From Lineus longissimus (lineage: Eukaryota > Nemertea > Pilidiophora > Heteronemertea > Lineidae), in NCBI RefSeq assembly GCF_910592395.1, contig NC_088322.1, forward strand, positions 1,550,001-1,614,000: DNA of 64,000 nt. Direction: 5' to 3'. Numbering within the stretch: the stretch's first letter is position 1; each line of letters opens with the position of its first letter. The notes beneath the pieces are model-generated. The model made no database searches, was not told the origin of the DNA, and was given only the letters and a program-made list of their open reading frames with translations. This document shows, piece after piece, positions 49,978 to 60,500 of the stretch. Made by a program: the position numbers and the translations under genes.

Positions 49978-50649
49978 GTGAAATTGATGCTACGTGATCA
50001 ATGTGAGTTTACCATGAACCCCCCAGAAGCAAGTCACATGGGAGGCGTGTGGGAGCGACAGATACGGACAGTAAGAAATGTCCTGAATACTGTGCTAGCA
50101 AGAGCACATTCTCGTATTGATACTTCATCACTGCGTACCTTTTTCTACGAAGTCATGGCCATAGTCAATAGCAGACCGCTTTCTACACTCACTATTGGAG
50201 ATCCAACAGAACCATGTCCAATCACACCTAATCATCTCCTGACGATGAAGTCCAGTGTAGTGTTGCCGCCACCTGGCAACTTTCAGCCGGAGGACCTCTA
50301 TGCTCGCAAACGATGGCGAAGAGTTCAAACCTTAGCGAATGAGTTCTGGACTCGTTGGAAGAACGAATATCTGAGAAATATACAACAACGCCAAAAGTGG
50401 CAGAAAACTCAACGGTCTGTTCAGATCGGAGACATCGGTATTGTCCACGACAGTGACCAACCCCGTTGTCACTGGAGCCTGGCAATGGTAGACGAGACAA
50501 CTAAAGACAAGGATGGCCTGGTCAGAAAGGTAAAGCTTCGCATCGGAACGACTGATGTCACAAAGGATGGCAGACGTCTGGGGAAAGCTAAATACCTTGA
50601 TCGACCAATTCACAAATTGACTGTGCTGGTAGAAGCTGCACAGCAATAG
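49978..50649 (+). pseudogene. pol: BEL-2 integrase C-terminal part
   Basis: It resumes after the deletion with 'NPPEASHMGGVWERQIRTV', which contains the catalytic Glu, and runs to the normal C-terminus ('DRPIHKLTVLVEAAQQ'). The second catalytic Asp (the SDNGTNF box, present in BEL-1) and roughly 90-100 residues are absent between the two parts, so the integrase cannot work. Confidence 0.85.
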
Positions 50650-50911
50650 TGACAGAGGTAAGCGATTCAGTACAAAATTATTTCGCTTAATAATTGATTT
50701 ACCAATTTCTTCTTGATCAGAAGATTTGCTGCGATCACAGGATTCGATTATATCTATCCAGGTATATATGGGTCCAGTTTTTTTTCATAGTTTAATCATT
50801 AGCAAGTAGCGTTAGAGATATTTCTCCCACCACTTTTCTTAGTCAGGTCGTTGGGGTGAATTGTCGGATTTTATTTTCATGGGTCAAATCATGGGTGATT
50901 TTGGGCGGGAG
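50650..50911 (+). other. BEL-2 3' untranslated region and polypurine tract
   Basis: No open frame. 'ttgggcgggag' immediately before the 3' LTR is the probable polypurine primer. Confidence 0.6.
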
Positions 50912-51695
50912 TGTAGCAACCATTGGACTCAACAACCTGTCTACAGTCTCAACCCCTGCTCGAGCATATCTAGCATCATTTTCGTGCATGCTATCTAGCT
51001 GACCTCAAGTACCACAGAATGTAAACAAGAGCTAGGCCTTTTTCTTGGAGACAAGCACACTGAGAAATACTGTACCTATTTTCCTACAATTTGTATCTAT
51101 CAAAATTTAAGGCATCATGTGAAATTCTAGAGGCAAAACATGGTATGTACAATTATCAATATTTATAGAGTCTATAGATTATCTTATTTCCAATAGATGA
51201 TGGTTAACATCAGAGTTTTAAGGGTTTAAAGAGCTCACCTTTCCTAATTCTCTTAACCATGCTGGGTTTCCTTTGTCTCTGTTAGATTGTGAACTTATCA
51301 TATGATACACACATACATATCCATATATATTTCCTGCAGCTATATGCTGTTCTGTATTAACAGTTTCCTCAACTAGTGAGGTTATAATACATGCATGGTA
51401 TATATTCCAATGTTTATGTTTGATAAGGATTTAGAGGTACATTTGTGCCTTTGTGATGCCTGTGTAGCTACTGTTGCATGCATTCATGTATGCATTATAT
51501 GTGTGTGCTTGGTACTCCTAAGATCACAACCAGGCTGAGTCATCATGTTTCTAATACTGTGTTTTCAATAGTTCATATATGTAATTGTACTGAGAATACT
51601 TTCATCTTGTATATTTTCAGTCTTTTACGGTGTTAATAAACATCAGTTTATCACATAAAGAATATTTTCGTCTCGTGTTACATGATGCGCTTACA
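50912..51695 (+). repeat. BEL-2 3' LTR
   Basis: 784 bp, same length as the 5' copy and about 99% identical. It is followed by CTCCA at 51696-51700, the target duplication. Confidence 0.95.
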
Positions 51696-52600
51696 CTCCA
51701 CATTCAAGCACTTAAAAACTAGAAACAGGATCTTGTACTGGATCCTGAACTTGACTGGTAGCCAGTGCAGGTGAACCAACACAGGGGAAATATGGTCGAA
51801 CTTTCCCACCAAACACACAACTCTCGCGGCAGAATTGAAAACCCGTTGGATTCGGTTTGACAACTTAGGGGAGCATTTAGGAGAGCATTACAATAATCAA
51901 GGTGGGCGATGATAAAAGCATGTACCAGGGCCTCGGTAGATTTTTCTTTGTTCTTTGTTCTTTGTTCTTTGTTCTTTTCTTTGTTCACATGTGTCTCCAT
52001 GGACATGTTGCAATCGAACCATGCATCGAGATTGCGGACACATTGGACTGGTTTGATATCTGTCCCTCCAACCTTTATTGATGCAATGTTCACCTTTGCA
52101 AGCTGCTGCCGTGTGTCAAAGATGGCAAACTCAATTTTAGTGTCATTGATCATGAGTTCATTTTCAATATACCATGCTCTAACTTCAACTATGCATCTCT
52201 CGGTGGCTTCCACCGCTTCAGTCTGGGATATTAGTGGCATTGGTTTAAAGGCAAGGTACAGCTGATTGTCATCTGAGAAACCGTGGGCAGAAGGTAGATA
52301 TTTTGAGATGAGGCTGTACAATCATGACACGTAAAAAAGAAAGAGAACGGGGCCCAGGCAGCTACCCTGTGGCACGCCACATCTAAGCGTAAAGTCCCCC
52401 GACTCTCCCCAATTTAAAACAACGCGTTGCCTCGGGTCTCTAAGGTAACAGCTTAGCCAGCCAAGGGCACTACCACCCACCCCAAAGTCAATATTCAAAG
52501 TCTCCAGAAGCTTGGAAGTGTCTACAGTATCGAATGCTGCACTGAGATCCAGCATCACCAGGAGCACGACTTCTTGTTTATCCATGCTCATGAGAATGTC
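51696..52600 (-). pseudogene. Outer LINE reverse transcriptase, middle to C-terminal part
   Basis: Minus-strand reverse-transcriptase blocks: 'MLDLSAAFDTVD', 'CGVPQGSCLGPVLF', the active-site region 'FSDDNQLYLAFKP' (Ser where Ala is usual) and 'LHWLPVKFRIQYKILF'. A TGA at about 52322-52324 and later frame changes break it. A microsatellite of TTTGTTC-like units at about 51946-51985 replaces part of the post-RT region. BEL-2 cuts it at 51696, and a short LINE interrupts it at 52601. Confidence 0.8.
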
Positions 52601-53284
52601 AGTGTTCCAAGTGTGTTAAGGATTTGGGGGCATGGTTGGAAGGGGACATGAGCATGCGCATGCAGGTAAAAATGACTTGCAAAGCCGCCGTCGCCAGTCT
52701 TTATAAGATCGGCCGCATTAGGAAATTCTTGGACAAACGCAGTGCTGAAAGGCTGGTCCAAGCCTTCATTACATCAAGGCTTGATTCCAACAATGGAATT
52801 CTATACGGTCTGCCTGATACGACTCTTGCACCGTTGCAACGGGTGCAAAATATGGCAGCAAGGCTGATATGTCGCGCAAAGAAATTTGACCATGTAACGC
52901 CCTTACTCAAGGAGCTACACTGGCTTCCCATCAAAGCCAGGATTGAATTCAAAGTTCTGTGTGTGATCCACAAGTCACTAAATGGTGTCGGACCGGAGTA
53001 CCTCAATGACCTCCTCCTGGAAACAGAAGGTCGCACTAGGTCAGCCACTTTCAAGACCCTTCAGGTCAAGCGGACCAGATCGAGGTACGGTGACCGCAGC
53101 TTTTCAAGGTGCGGCCCGTACCTCTGGAATAAACTTTCACTTGAACTGAGGTCCCAGCCAGAGACAATGTTCAAAAAACAATTAAAAACTTTGCTTTTTA
53201 ATCAATTCTTCGGGGAGGTGGCGCTTTGAGCGTGGTGCTACCACGGAAAGGCGCCCTATAAGTGTAGAATTCATTCATTCATTC
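52601..53284 (+). mobile_element. 5'-truncated L2-like LINE inserted in the outer LINE
   Basis: A plus-strand fragment with an open frame of about 200 codons (52624-53229) covering the post-RT region ('LVQAFITSRLDSNNGILYG', 'LLKELHWLPIKARIEFKVL', 'YGDRSFSRCGPYLWNKLS'). It then has the characteristic 3' end 'ggaaaggcgccctataag' and an (ATTC)n tail. The 6-bp AATGTC flanks it (52595-52600 and 53285-53290), and removing it restores the outer LINE frame. It is a dead-on-arrival copy. Confidence 0.85.
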
Positions 53285-54303
53285 AATGTCCTTTTGAACC
53301 TTGACTAGAGCAGTTTCAGGTGAGTGGTTCTTCCGATAGGCGGATTGCACCACAGGCAGTGGCGCAAAATACTCACTATGTGCAACCAGTTGTTGGACCA
53401 CTGCCTTCTCCACTACTTTGGAGATAAAACTCAGGTTACTTACATGTCTGTAGTTCGAAAAGACCTGACTTCTTAAGTATTGGTGTTATCAGAGCTGTCT
53501 TCCACTGGTCAGGTACCAGGCCTGACTCAAGGGACCGATTGACTATCTCAGTGATAATCGGAGCAAGGTCACCGACTGTTTGCTTTAGGAGCCAGGTCGG
53601 GATAGGATCAAGACCACATGAAGCATTCGAAGAGCTCATAACGATCCGCTTTACCTCATCTTCCGTAAGAGGTGAGAAGGCCTCAAGAGAGGACGAGGGC
53701 TGTGATGTCACAGCCACAGTTGGTGCCACGTTGATGTTGTGAATCTTGTCTCTAATGAGGTCAATCTTGCGCACGAAGAACTCACCGAGGTCATTTGCCA
53801 GTGTCTTGATATCATAGTGGTCAGGGAGCTGGACCTCATGAGTACCTTTTATGAAAGTGTTAATAACACGAAACAACTTTTTCGAGTCACCGTCACATTC
53901 ATCAGTAAGTCTTGTGTAATATCTCCTCCTGGCAGATATAATTGCCCTCGAGTACTCATTCCGGAGTTTTCGATATTCTGAAGCAGCTGCTGAAGACATG
54001 TGACGTTTCTTCTCCAGCCCTTTACGTTTGGATCGAAGCTGCTTTAGATGGCCATCGAACCACGGTATCATTGGTCTCGTTTGTTTCGTTTTAGTGACAG
54101 GTGCGTGTTTGTCAAGCAGTTCTGACAGGGTGTGGTTATACTGATCCACAAGAGTTGTCACTTTTTCATGCGAGCTAATAGCGGAGCATAATGGTGATGA
54201 CCTAATCTCAGCGCTGAAATTATTGACATTGATCTGGCGCAATCGGCGGTAGGTGTATGTATGCGTAGCCACTTTGGGTTTCGGGAAGATAAGTTTTGCT
54301 TTC
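53285..54303 (-). pseudogene. Outer LINE ORF2, linker and N-terminal reverse transcriptase
   Basis: Minus-strand frame 53436-54272 and its continuation to 53285. It contains the region after the endonuclease ('DKHAPVTKTKQTRPMIPWFD', 'YRKLRNEYSRAIISARRRYY') and the start of the reverse transcriptase ('WKTALITPILKKSGLF', then 'NYRHVSNLSFISKVVEKAV'), the two joined by a frame change near 53440. The insertion is 5'-truncated at about 54303, so the endonuclease is missing. Confidence 0.8.
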
Positions 54304-54312
54304 GCTCCTATT

Positions 54313-54529
54313 GGCTGAGAGTCGCTTGATTTCTGTCATATACTGCCTCGAAAGGTTTGACTTGTATCTAATGTTGAACAGGAAGCGCCTGATCATTCGT
54401 TCTTGTGCCTCGGTTTGGCCAATCTATATATCAAGATACATCTCAAGATACGGCATTCCAGATTGTGGCCTGGTCCTGTTTATATATATATCGTAACCAT
54501 TAATACATATTTCATTTTTGTAACCTACC
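54313..54529. other. Right flank of the transposon nest
   Basis: A short unique stretch without a gene, between the outer LINE target site and the satellite. It was contiguous with the sequence left of 8894 before the LINE inserted. Confidence 0.5.
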
Positions 54530-57500
54530 GACACTCTTTTTAGGTATCTCAGTGTCCAGGTGTCCAGGGCCGTATTCACGAAGCACTCTTAGTCAGAGCA
54601 CGCTCTTAGCGTCCTCGTAGGCTATTCAGAAACTGAGCTATAAGTGTGTGGATACCTAGATACTTGGACACTCTTTTTAGTTATCTAAGTGTCCGGGTGT
54701 GCAGGGCCGTATTCACGAAGCACTCTTAGTCAGAGCACGCTCTTAGCGTCCTCGTAGGCTATTCAGAAACTGAGCTATAAGTGTGTGGATACCTAGATAC
54801 TTGGACACTCTTTTTAGTTATCTAAGTGTCCGGGTGTGCAGGGCCGTATTCACGAAGCACTCTTAGTCAGAGCTCGCTCTTAGCGTCCTCGTAGGCTATT
54901 CAAAAAATGAGCTATAAGTGCGTGGATACCTAGATACTTGGACACTCTTTTTAGGTATCTAAGTGTCCGGGTGTGCAGGGCCGTATTCACGAAGCACTCT
55001 TAGTCAGAGCACGCTCTTAGCGTCCTCGTAGGATATTCAGAAACTGAGCTATAAGTGTGTGGATACCTAGATACTTGGACACTCTTTTTAGGTGTCTAAG
55101 TGTCCGGGTGTCCAGGGCCATATTCAGGAAGCATTCTTAGTCAGAGCACGCTCTTAGCGTCCTCGTAGGCTATTCAGAAACTGAGCTATAAGTGTGTGGA
55201 TACCTAGATACTTGGACACTCTTTTTAGGTATCTAAGTGTCCGGGTGTCCAGGGCCGTATTCACGAAGCACTCTTAGTCAAAGCACGCTCTTAGCGTCCT
55301 CGTAGGCTATTCAGAAACTGAGCTATAAGTGTGTGGATACCTAGATACTTGGACACTCTTTTTAGGTATCTAAGTGTCCAGGTGTCCAGGGCCGTATTCA
55401 CGAAGCACTCTTAGTCAGAGCACGCTCTTAGCGTCCTCGTAGGCTATTCAGCAAATGAGCTATAAGTGTGTGGATACCTAGATACTCGGACACTCTTTTT
55501 AGGTATCTAAGTGTCCGGGTGTCCAGGGCGGTATTCACGAAGCACTCTTAGTCAGAGCACGCTCTTAGCGTCCTCGTAGACTATTCAGAAACTGAGCTAT
55601 AAGCGTGTGGATACCTAGATACTTGGACACTCTTTTTAGGTATCTAAGTGTCCGGGTGTGCAGGGCCGTATTCACGAAGCACTCTTAGTCAGAGCACGCT
55701 CTTAGCGTCCTCGTAGGCTATTCAGAAACTGAGCTATAAGTGTGTGGATACCTAGATACTTGGACACTCTTTTTAGGTATCTAAGTGTCCGGGTGTCCAG
55801 GGCCGTATGCACGAAGCACTCTTAGTCAGAGCACGCTCTTAACGTCCTCGTAGGCTATTCAGAAACTGAGCTATAAGTGTGTGGATACTTAGATACTTGG
55901 ACAGTCTTTTTAGGTATCTAAGTGTCCGGGTGTCCAGGGCCGTATTCACGAAGCACCCTTAGTCAGAGCACGCTCTTAGCGTCCTCGTAGGCTATTCAGA
56001 AACTGAGCTATAAGTGTGTGGATACCTAGATACTTGGACACTCTTTTTAGGTATCTAAGTGTCCGGGTGTCCAGGGCCGTATTCACGAAGCACTTTTAGT
56101 CAGAGCACGCTCTTAGCGTCCTCGTAGGCTATTCAGAAAATGGGCTATAAGCGTGTGGATACCTAGATACTTGGACACTCTTTTTAGGTATCTAAGTGTC
56201 CGGGTGTCCAGGGCCGTATTCACGAGGCACTCTTAGTCAGAGCACGCTCTTAGCGTCATCGTAGGCTATTCAGAAACTGAGCTATAAGTGTGTGGATACC
56301 TAGATACTTGGACACTCTTTTTAGGTATCTAAGTGTCCGGGTGTCCAGGGCCGTATTCACGAAGCACTCTCAGTCAAAGCACGCTCTTAGTGTCCTCGTA
56401 GGCTATTCAGAAACTGAGCTATAAGTGTGTGGATACCTAGATACTTGGACACTCTTTTTAGGTATCTAAGTGTCCGGGTGTCCAGGGCCGTATTCACGAA
56501 GCACTCTTAGTCAGAGCACGCTCTTAGCGTCCTCGTAGGTTATTCAGAAACTGAGCTATAAGTGTGTGGATACCTAGATACTTGGACACTCTTTTTAGGT
56601 ATCTAAGTGTCTGGGTGTCCAGGGCCGTATTCACGAAGCACTCTAGTCAGAGCACGCTGTTAGCGTCCTCGTAGGTTATTCAGAAAATGAGCTATAAGCG
56701 TGTGGATACCTAGATACTTGGACACTCTTTTTAGGTATCTAAGTGTCCGGGTGTCCAGGGCCGTATTCACGAAGCACTCTTCGTCAAAGCACGCTCTTAG
56801 CGTCATCGTAGGCTATTCAGAAACTGAGCTATAAGTGTGTGGATACCTAGATACTTGGACACTCTTTTTAGGTATCTAAGTGTCCGGGTGTCCAGGGCCG
56901 TATTCACGAAGCACTCTTAGTCCGAGCACGCTCTTAGCGTCATCGTAGGCTATTCAGCAAATGAGCTATAAGTGTGTGGATACCTTGATACTCGGACACT
57001 CTTTTTAGGTATCTAAGTGTCCGGGTGTCCAGGGCGATATTCACGAAGCACTTTTAGTCAGAGCACGCTCTTAGCGTCCTCGTAGGCTATTCAGAAAATG
57101 GGCTATAAGCGTGTGGATACCTAGATACTTGGACACTCTTTTTAGGTATCTAAGTGTCCGTGTGTCCAGGGCCGTATTCACGAGGCACTCTTAGTCAGAG
57201 CACGCTCTTAGCGTCCTCGTAGGCTATTCAGAAACTGAGCTATAAGTGTGTGGATACCTAGATACTTGGACACTCTTTTTAGGTATCTAAGTGTCCGGGT
57301 GTGCAGGGCCGTATTCACGAAGCACTCTTAGTCAGAGCACGCTCTTAGCGTCCTCATAGGCTATTCAGAAACTGAGCTATAAGTGTGTGGATACCTAGAT
57401 ACTTGGACACTATTTTTAGTTATCTAAGTGTCTGGGTGTGCAGAGCCGTATTCACGAAGCACTCTTAGTCAGAGCACGCTCTTAGCGTCCTCGTAGGCTG

Positions 57501-60500
57501 TTCAGAAAATGAGCTATAAGTGCGTGGATACCTAGATACTTGGACACTCTTTTTAGGTATCTAAGTGTCCGGGTGTGCAGGGCCGTATTCACGAAGCACT
57601 CTTAGTCAGAGCACGCTCTTAGCGTCCTCGTAGGATATTCAGAAACTGAGCTATAAGTGTGTGGATACCTAGATACTTGGACACTCTTTTTAGGTGTCTA
57701 AGTGTCCGGGTGTCCAGGGCCGTATTCACGAAGCACTCTTAGTCAGAGCACGCTCTTAGCGTCCTCGTAGGTTATTCAGAAACTGAGCTATAAGTGTGTG
57801 GATACCTAGATACTTGGACACTCTTTTTAGGTATCTAAGTGTCTGGGTGTCCAGGGCCGTATTCACGAAGCACTCTAGTCAGAGCACGCTGTTAGCGTCC
57901 TCGTAGGTTATTCAGAAAATGAGCTATAAGCGTGTGGATACCTAGATACTTGGACACTCTTTTTAGGTATCTAAGTGTCCGGGTGTCCAGGGCCGTATTC
58001 ACGAAGCACTCTTAGTCAAAGCACGCTCTTAGCGTCATCGTAGGCTATTCAGAAACTGAGCTATAAGTGTGTGGATACCTAGATACTTGGACACTCTTTT
58101 TAGGTATCTAAGTGTCCGGGTGTCCAGGGCCGTATTCACGAAGCACTCTTAGTCAGAGCACGCTCTTAGCGTCCTCGTAGGCTATTCAGCAAATGAGCTA
58201 TCAGTGTGTGGATACCTAGATACTCGGACACTCTTTTTAGGTATCTAAGTGTCCGGGTGTCCAGGGCGGTATTCACGAAGCACTCTTAGTCAGAGCACGC
58301 TCTTAGCGTCCTCGTAGACTATTCGAAACTGAGCTATAAGTGTGTGGATACCTAGATACTTGGACACTCTTTTTAGGTATCTAAGTGTCCGGTTGTGCAG
58401 GGCCGTATTCACGAAGCACTCTTAGTCAGAGCACGCTCTTAGCGTCCTCGTAGGCTATTCAGAAACTGAGCTATAAGTGTGTGGATACCTAGATACTTGG
58501 ACACTCTTTTTAGGTATCTAAGTGTCCGGGTGTGCAGGGCCGTATTCACGAAGCACTCTTAGTCAGAGCACGCTCTTAGCGTGCTCGTAGGCTATTCAGA
58601 AACTGAGCTATAAGTGTGTGGATACCTAGATACTTGGACACTCTTTTTAGGTATCTAAGTGTCCGGGTGTCCAGGGCCGTATGCACGAAGCACTCTTAGT
58701 CAGAGCACGCTCTTAGCGTCCTCGTAGGCTATTCAGAAACTGAGCTATAAGTGTGTGGATACCTGGATACTTGGACACTCTTTTTAGGTATCTAAGTGTC
58801 CGGGTGTCCAGGGCCGTATGCACGAAGCACTCTTAGTCAGAGCACGCTCTTAGCGTCCTCGTAGGCTATTCAGCAAATGAGCTATAAGTGTGTGGATACC
58901 TAGATACTCGGACACTCTTTTTAGGTATCTAAGTGTCCGGGTGTCCAGGGCGGTATTCACGAAGCACTCTTAGTCAGAGCACGCTCTTAGCGTCCTCGTA
59001 GACTATTCAGAAACTGAGCTATAAGTGTGTGGATACCTAGATACTTGGACACTCTTTTTAGGTATCTAAGTGTCCGGTTGTGCAGGGCCGTATTCACGAA
59101 GCACTCTTAGTCAGAGCGCGCTCTTAGCGTCCTCGTAGGCTATTCAGAAACTGAGCTATAAGTGTGTGGATACCTGGATACTTGGACACTCTTTTTAGGT
59201 ATCTAAGTGTCCGGGTGTCCAGGGCCGTATGCACGAAGCACTCTTAGTCAGAGCACGCTCTTAGCGTCCTCGTAGGCTATTCAGAAACTGAGCTATAAGT
59301 GTGTGGATACCTAGATACTTGGACACTCTTTTTAGGTATCTAAGTGTCCGGGTGTCCAGGGCCGTATGCACGAAGCACTCTTAGTCAGAGCACGCTCTTA
59401 GCGTCCTCGTAGGCTATTCAGAAACTGAGCTATAAGTGTGTGGATACCTGGATACTTGGACACTCTTTTTAGGTATCTAAGTGTCCGGGTGTCCAGGGTC
59501 GTATTCACGAAGCACTTTTAGTCAGAGCACGCTCTTTGCGTCCTCGTAGGCTATTCAGAAAATGGGCTATAAGCGTGTGGATACCTAGATACTTGGACAC
59601 TCTTTTTTGGTATCTAAGTGTCCGGGTGTCCAGGGCCGTATTCAGGAAGCATTCTTAGTCAGAGCACGCTCTTAGCGTCCTCGTAGGCTATTCAGAAACT
59701 GAGCTATAAGTGTGTGGATACCTAGATACTTGGACACTCTTTTTAGGTATCTAAGTGTCCGGGTGTCCAGGGCCGTATTCACGAAGCACTCTTAGTCAAA
59801 GCACGCTCTTAGCGTCCTCGTAGGCTATTCAGAAACTGAGCTATAAGTGTGTGGATACCTAGATACTTGGACACTCTTTTTAGGTATCTAAGTGTCCGGG
59901 TGTCCAGGGCCGTATTCACGAAGCACTCTTAGTCAGAGCACGCTCTTAGCGTCCTCGTAGGTTATTCAGAAACTGAGCTATAAGTGTGTGGATACCTAGA
60001 TACTTGGACACTCTTTTTAGGTATCTAAGTGTCTGGGTGTCCAGGGCCGTATTCACGAAGCACTCTAGTCAGAGCACGCTCTTAGCGTCCTCGTAGGTTA
60101 TTCAGAAAATGAGCTATAAGCGTGTGGATACCTAGATACTTGGACACTATTTTTAGGTATCTAAGTGTCCGGGTGTCCAGGGCCGTATTCACGAAGCACT
60201 CTTAGTCAAAGCACGCTCTTAGCGTCATCGTAGGCTATTCAGAAACTGAGCTATAAGTGTGTGGATACCTAGATACTTGGACACTCTTTTTAGGTATCTA
60301 AGTGTCCGGGTGTGCAGGGCCGTATTCACGAAGCACTCTTAGTCAGAGCACGCTCTTAGCGTCCTCATAGGCTATTCAGAAACTGAGCTATAAGTGTGTG
60401 GATACCTAGATACTTGGACACTATTTTTAGTTATCTAAGTGTCCGGGTGTGCAGAGCCGTATTCACGAAGCACTCTTAGTCAGAGCACGCTCTTAGCGTC

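Larger units (their letters stand above)
42846..51695 (+). mobile_element. BEL/Pao LTR retrotransposon 2 (BEL-2)
   Basis: An 8,850-bp element with 784-bp LTRs at both ends (TGTAGC...TTACA) and a perfect 5-bp duplication CTCCA (42841-42845 and 51696-51700). The LTRs differ at about seven positions (99% identity). It encodes Gag, protease, reverse transcriptase, RNase H and integrase, but has one frameshift and an internal deletion in the integrase. It is a different family from BEL-1, with unrelated LTRs. It is inserted in the outer minus-strand LINE. Confidence 0.95.
8903..54303 (-). mobile_element. Outer LINE (L2/CR1-like), minus strand, split by later insertions
   Basis: Four pieces belong to one LINE insertion: 8903-9019 (3' end), 42806-42845, 51696-52600 and 53285-54303 (5' truncation point). 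The 9-bp word GCTCCTATT occurs immediately outside both ends (8894-8902 and 54304-54312) and is read as the target-site duplication. Reading across the interruptions on the minus strand gives a continuous reverse-transcriptase frame: the codons flanking BEL-2 join in frame, and so do those flanking the short LINE at 52601. The 3' tail is a degenerate GATT-type repeat near 8911. The 5' end starts after the endonuclease domain. About 60 codons expected between the 42806 and 9019 pieces are missing. Confidence 0.8.
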
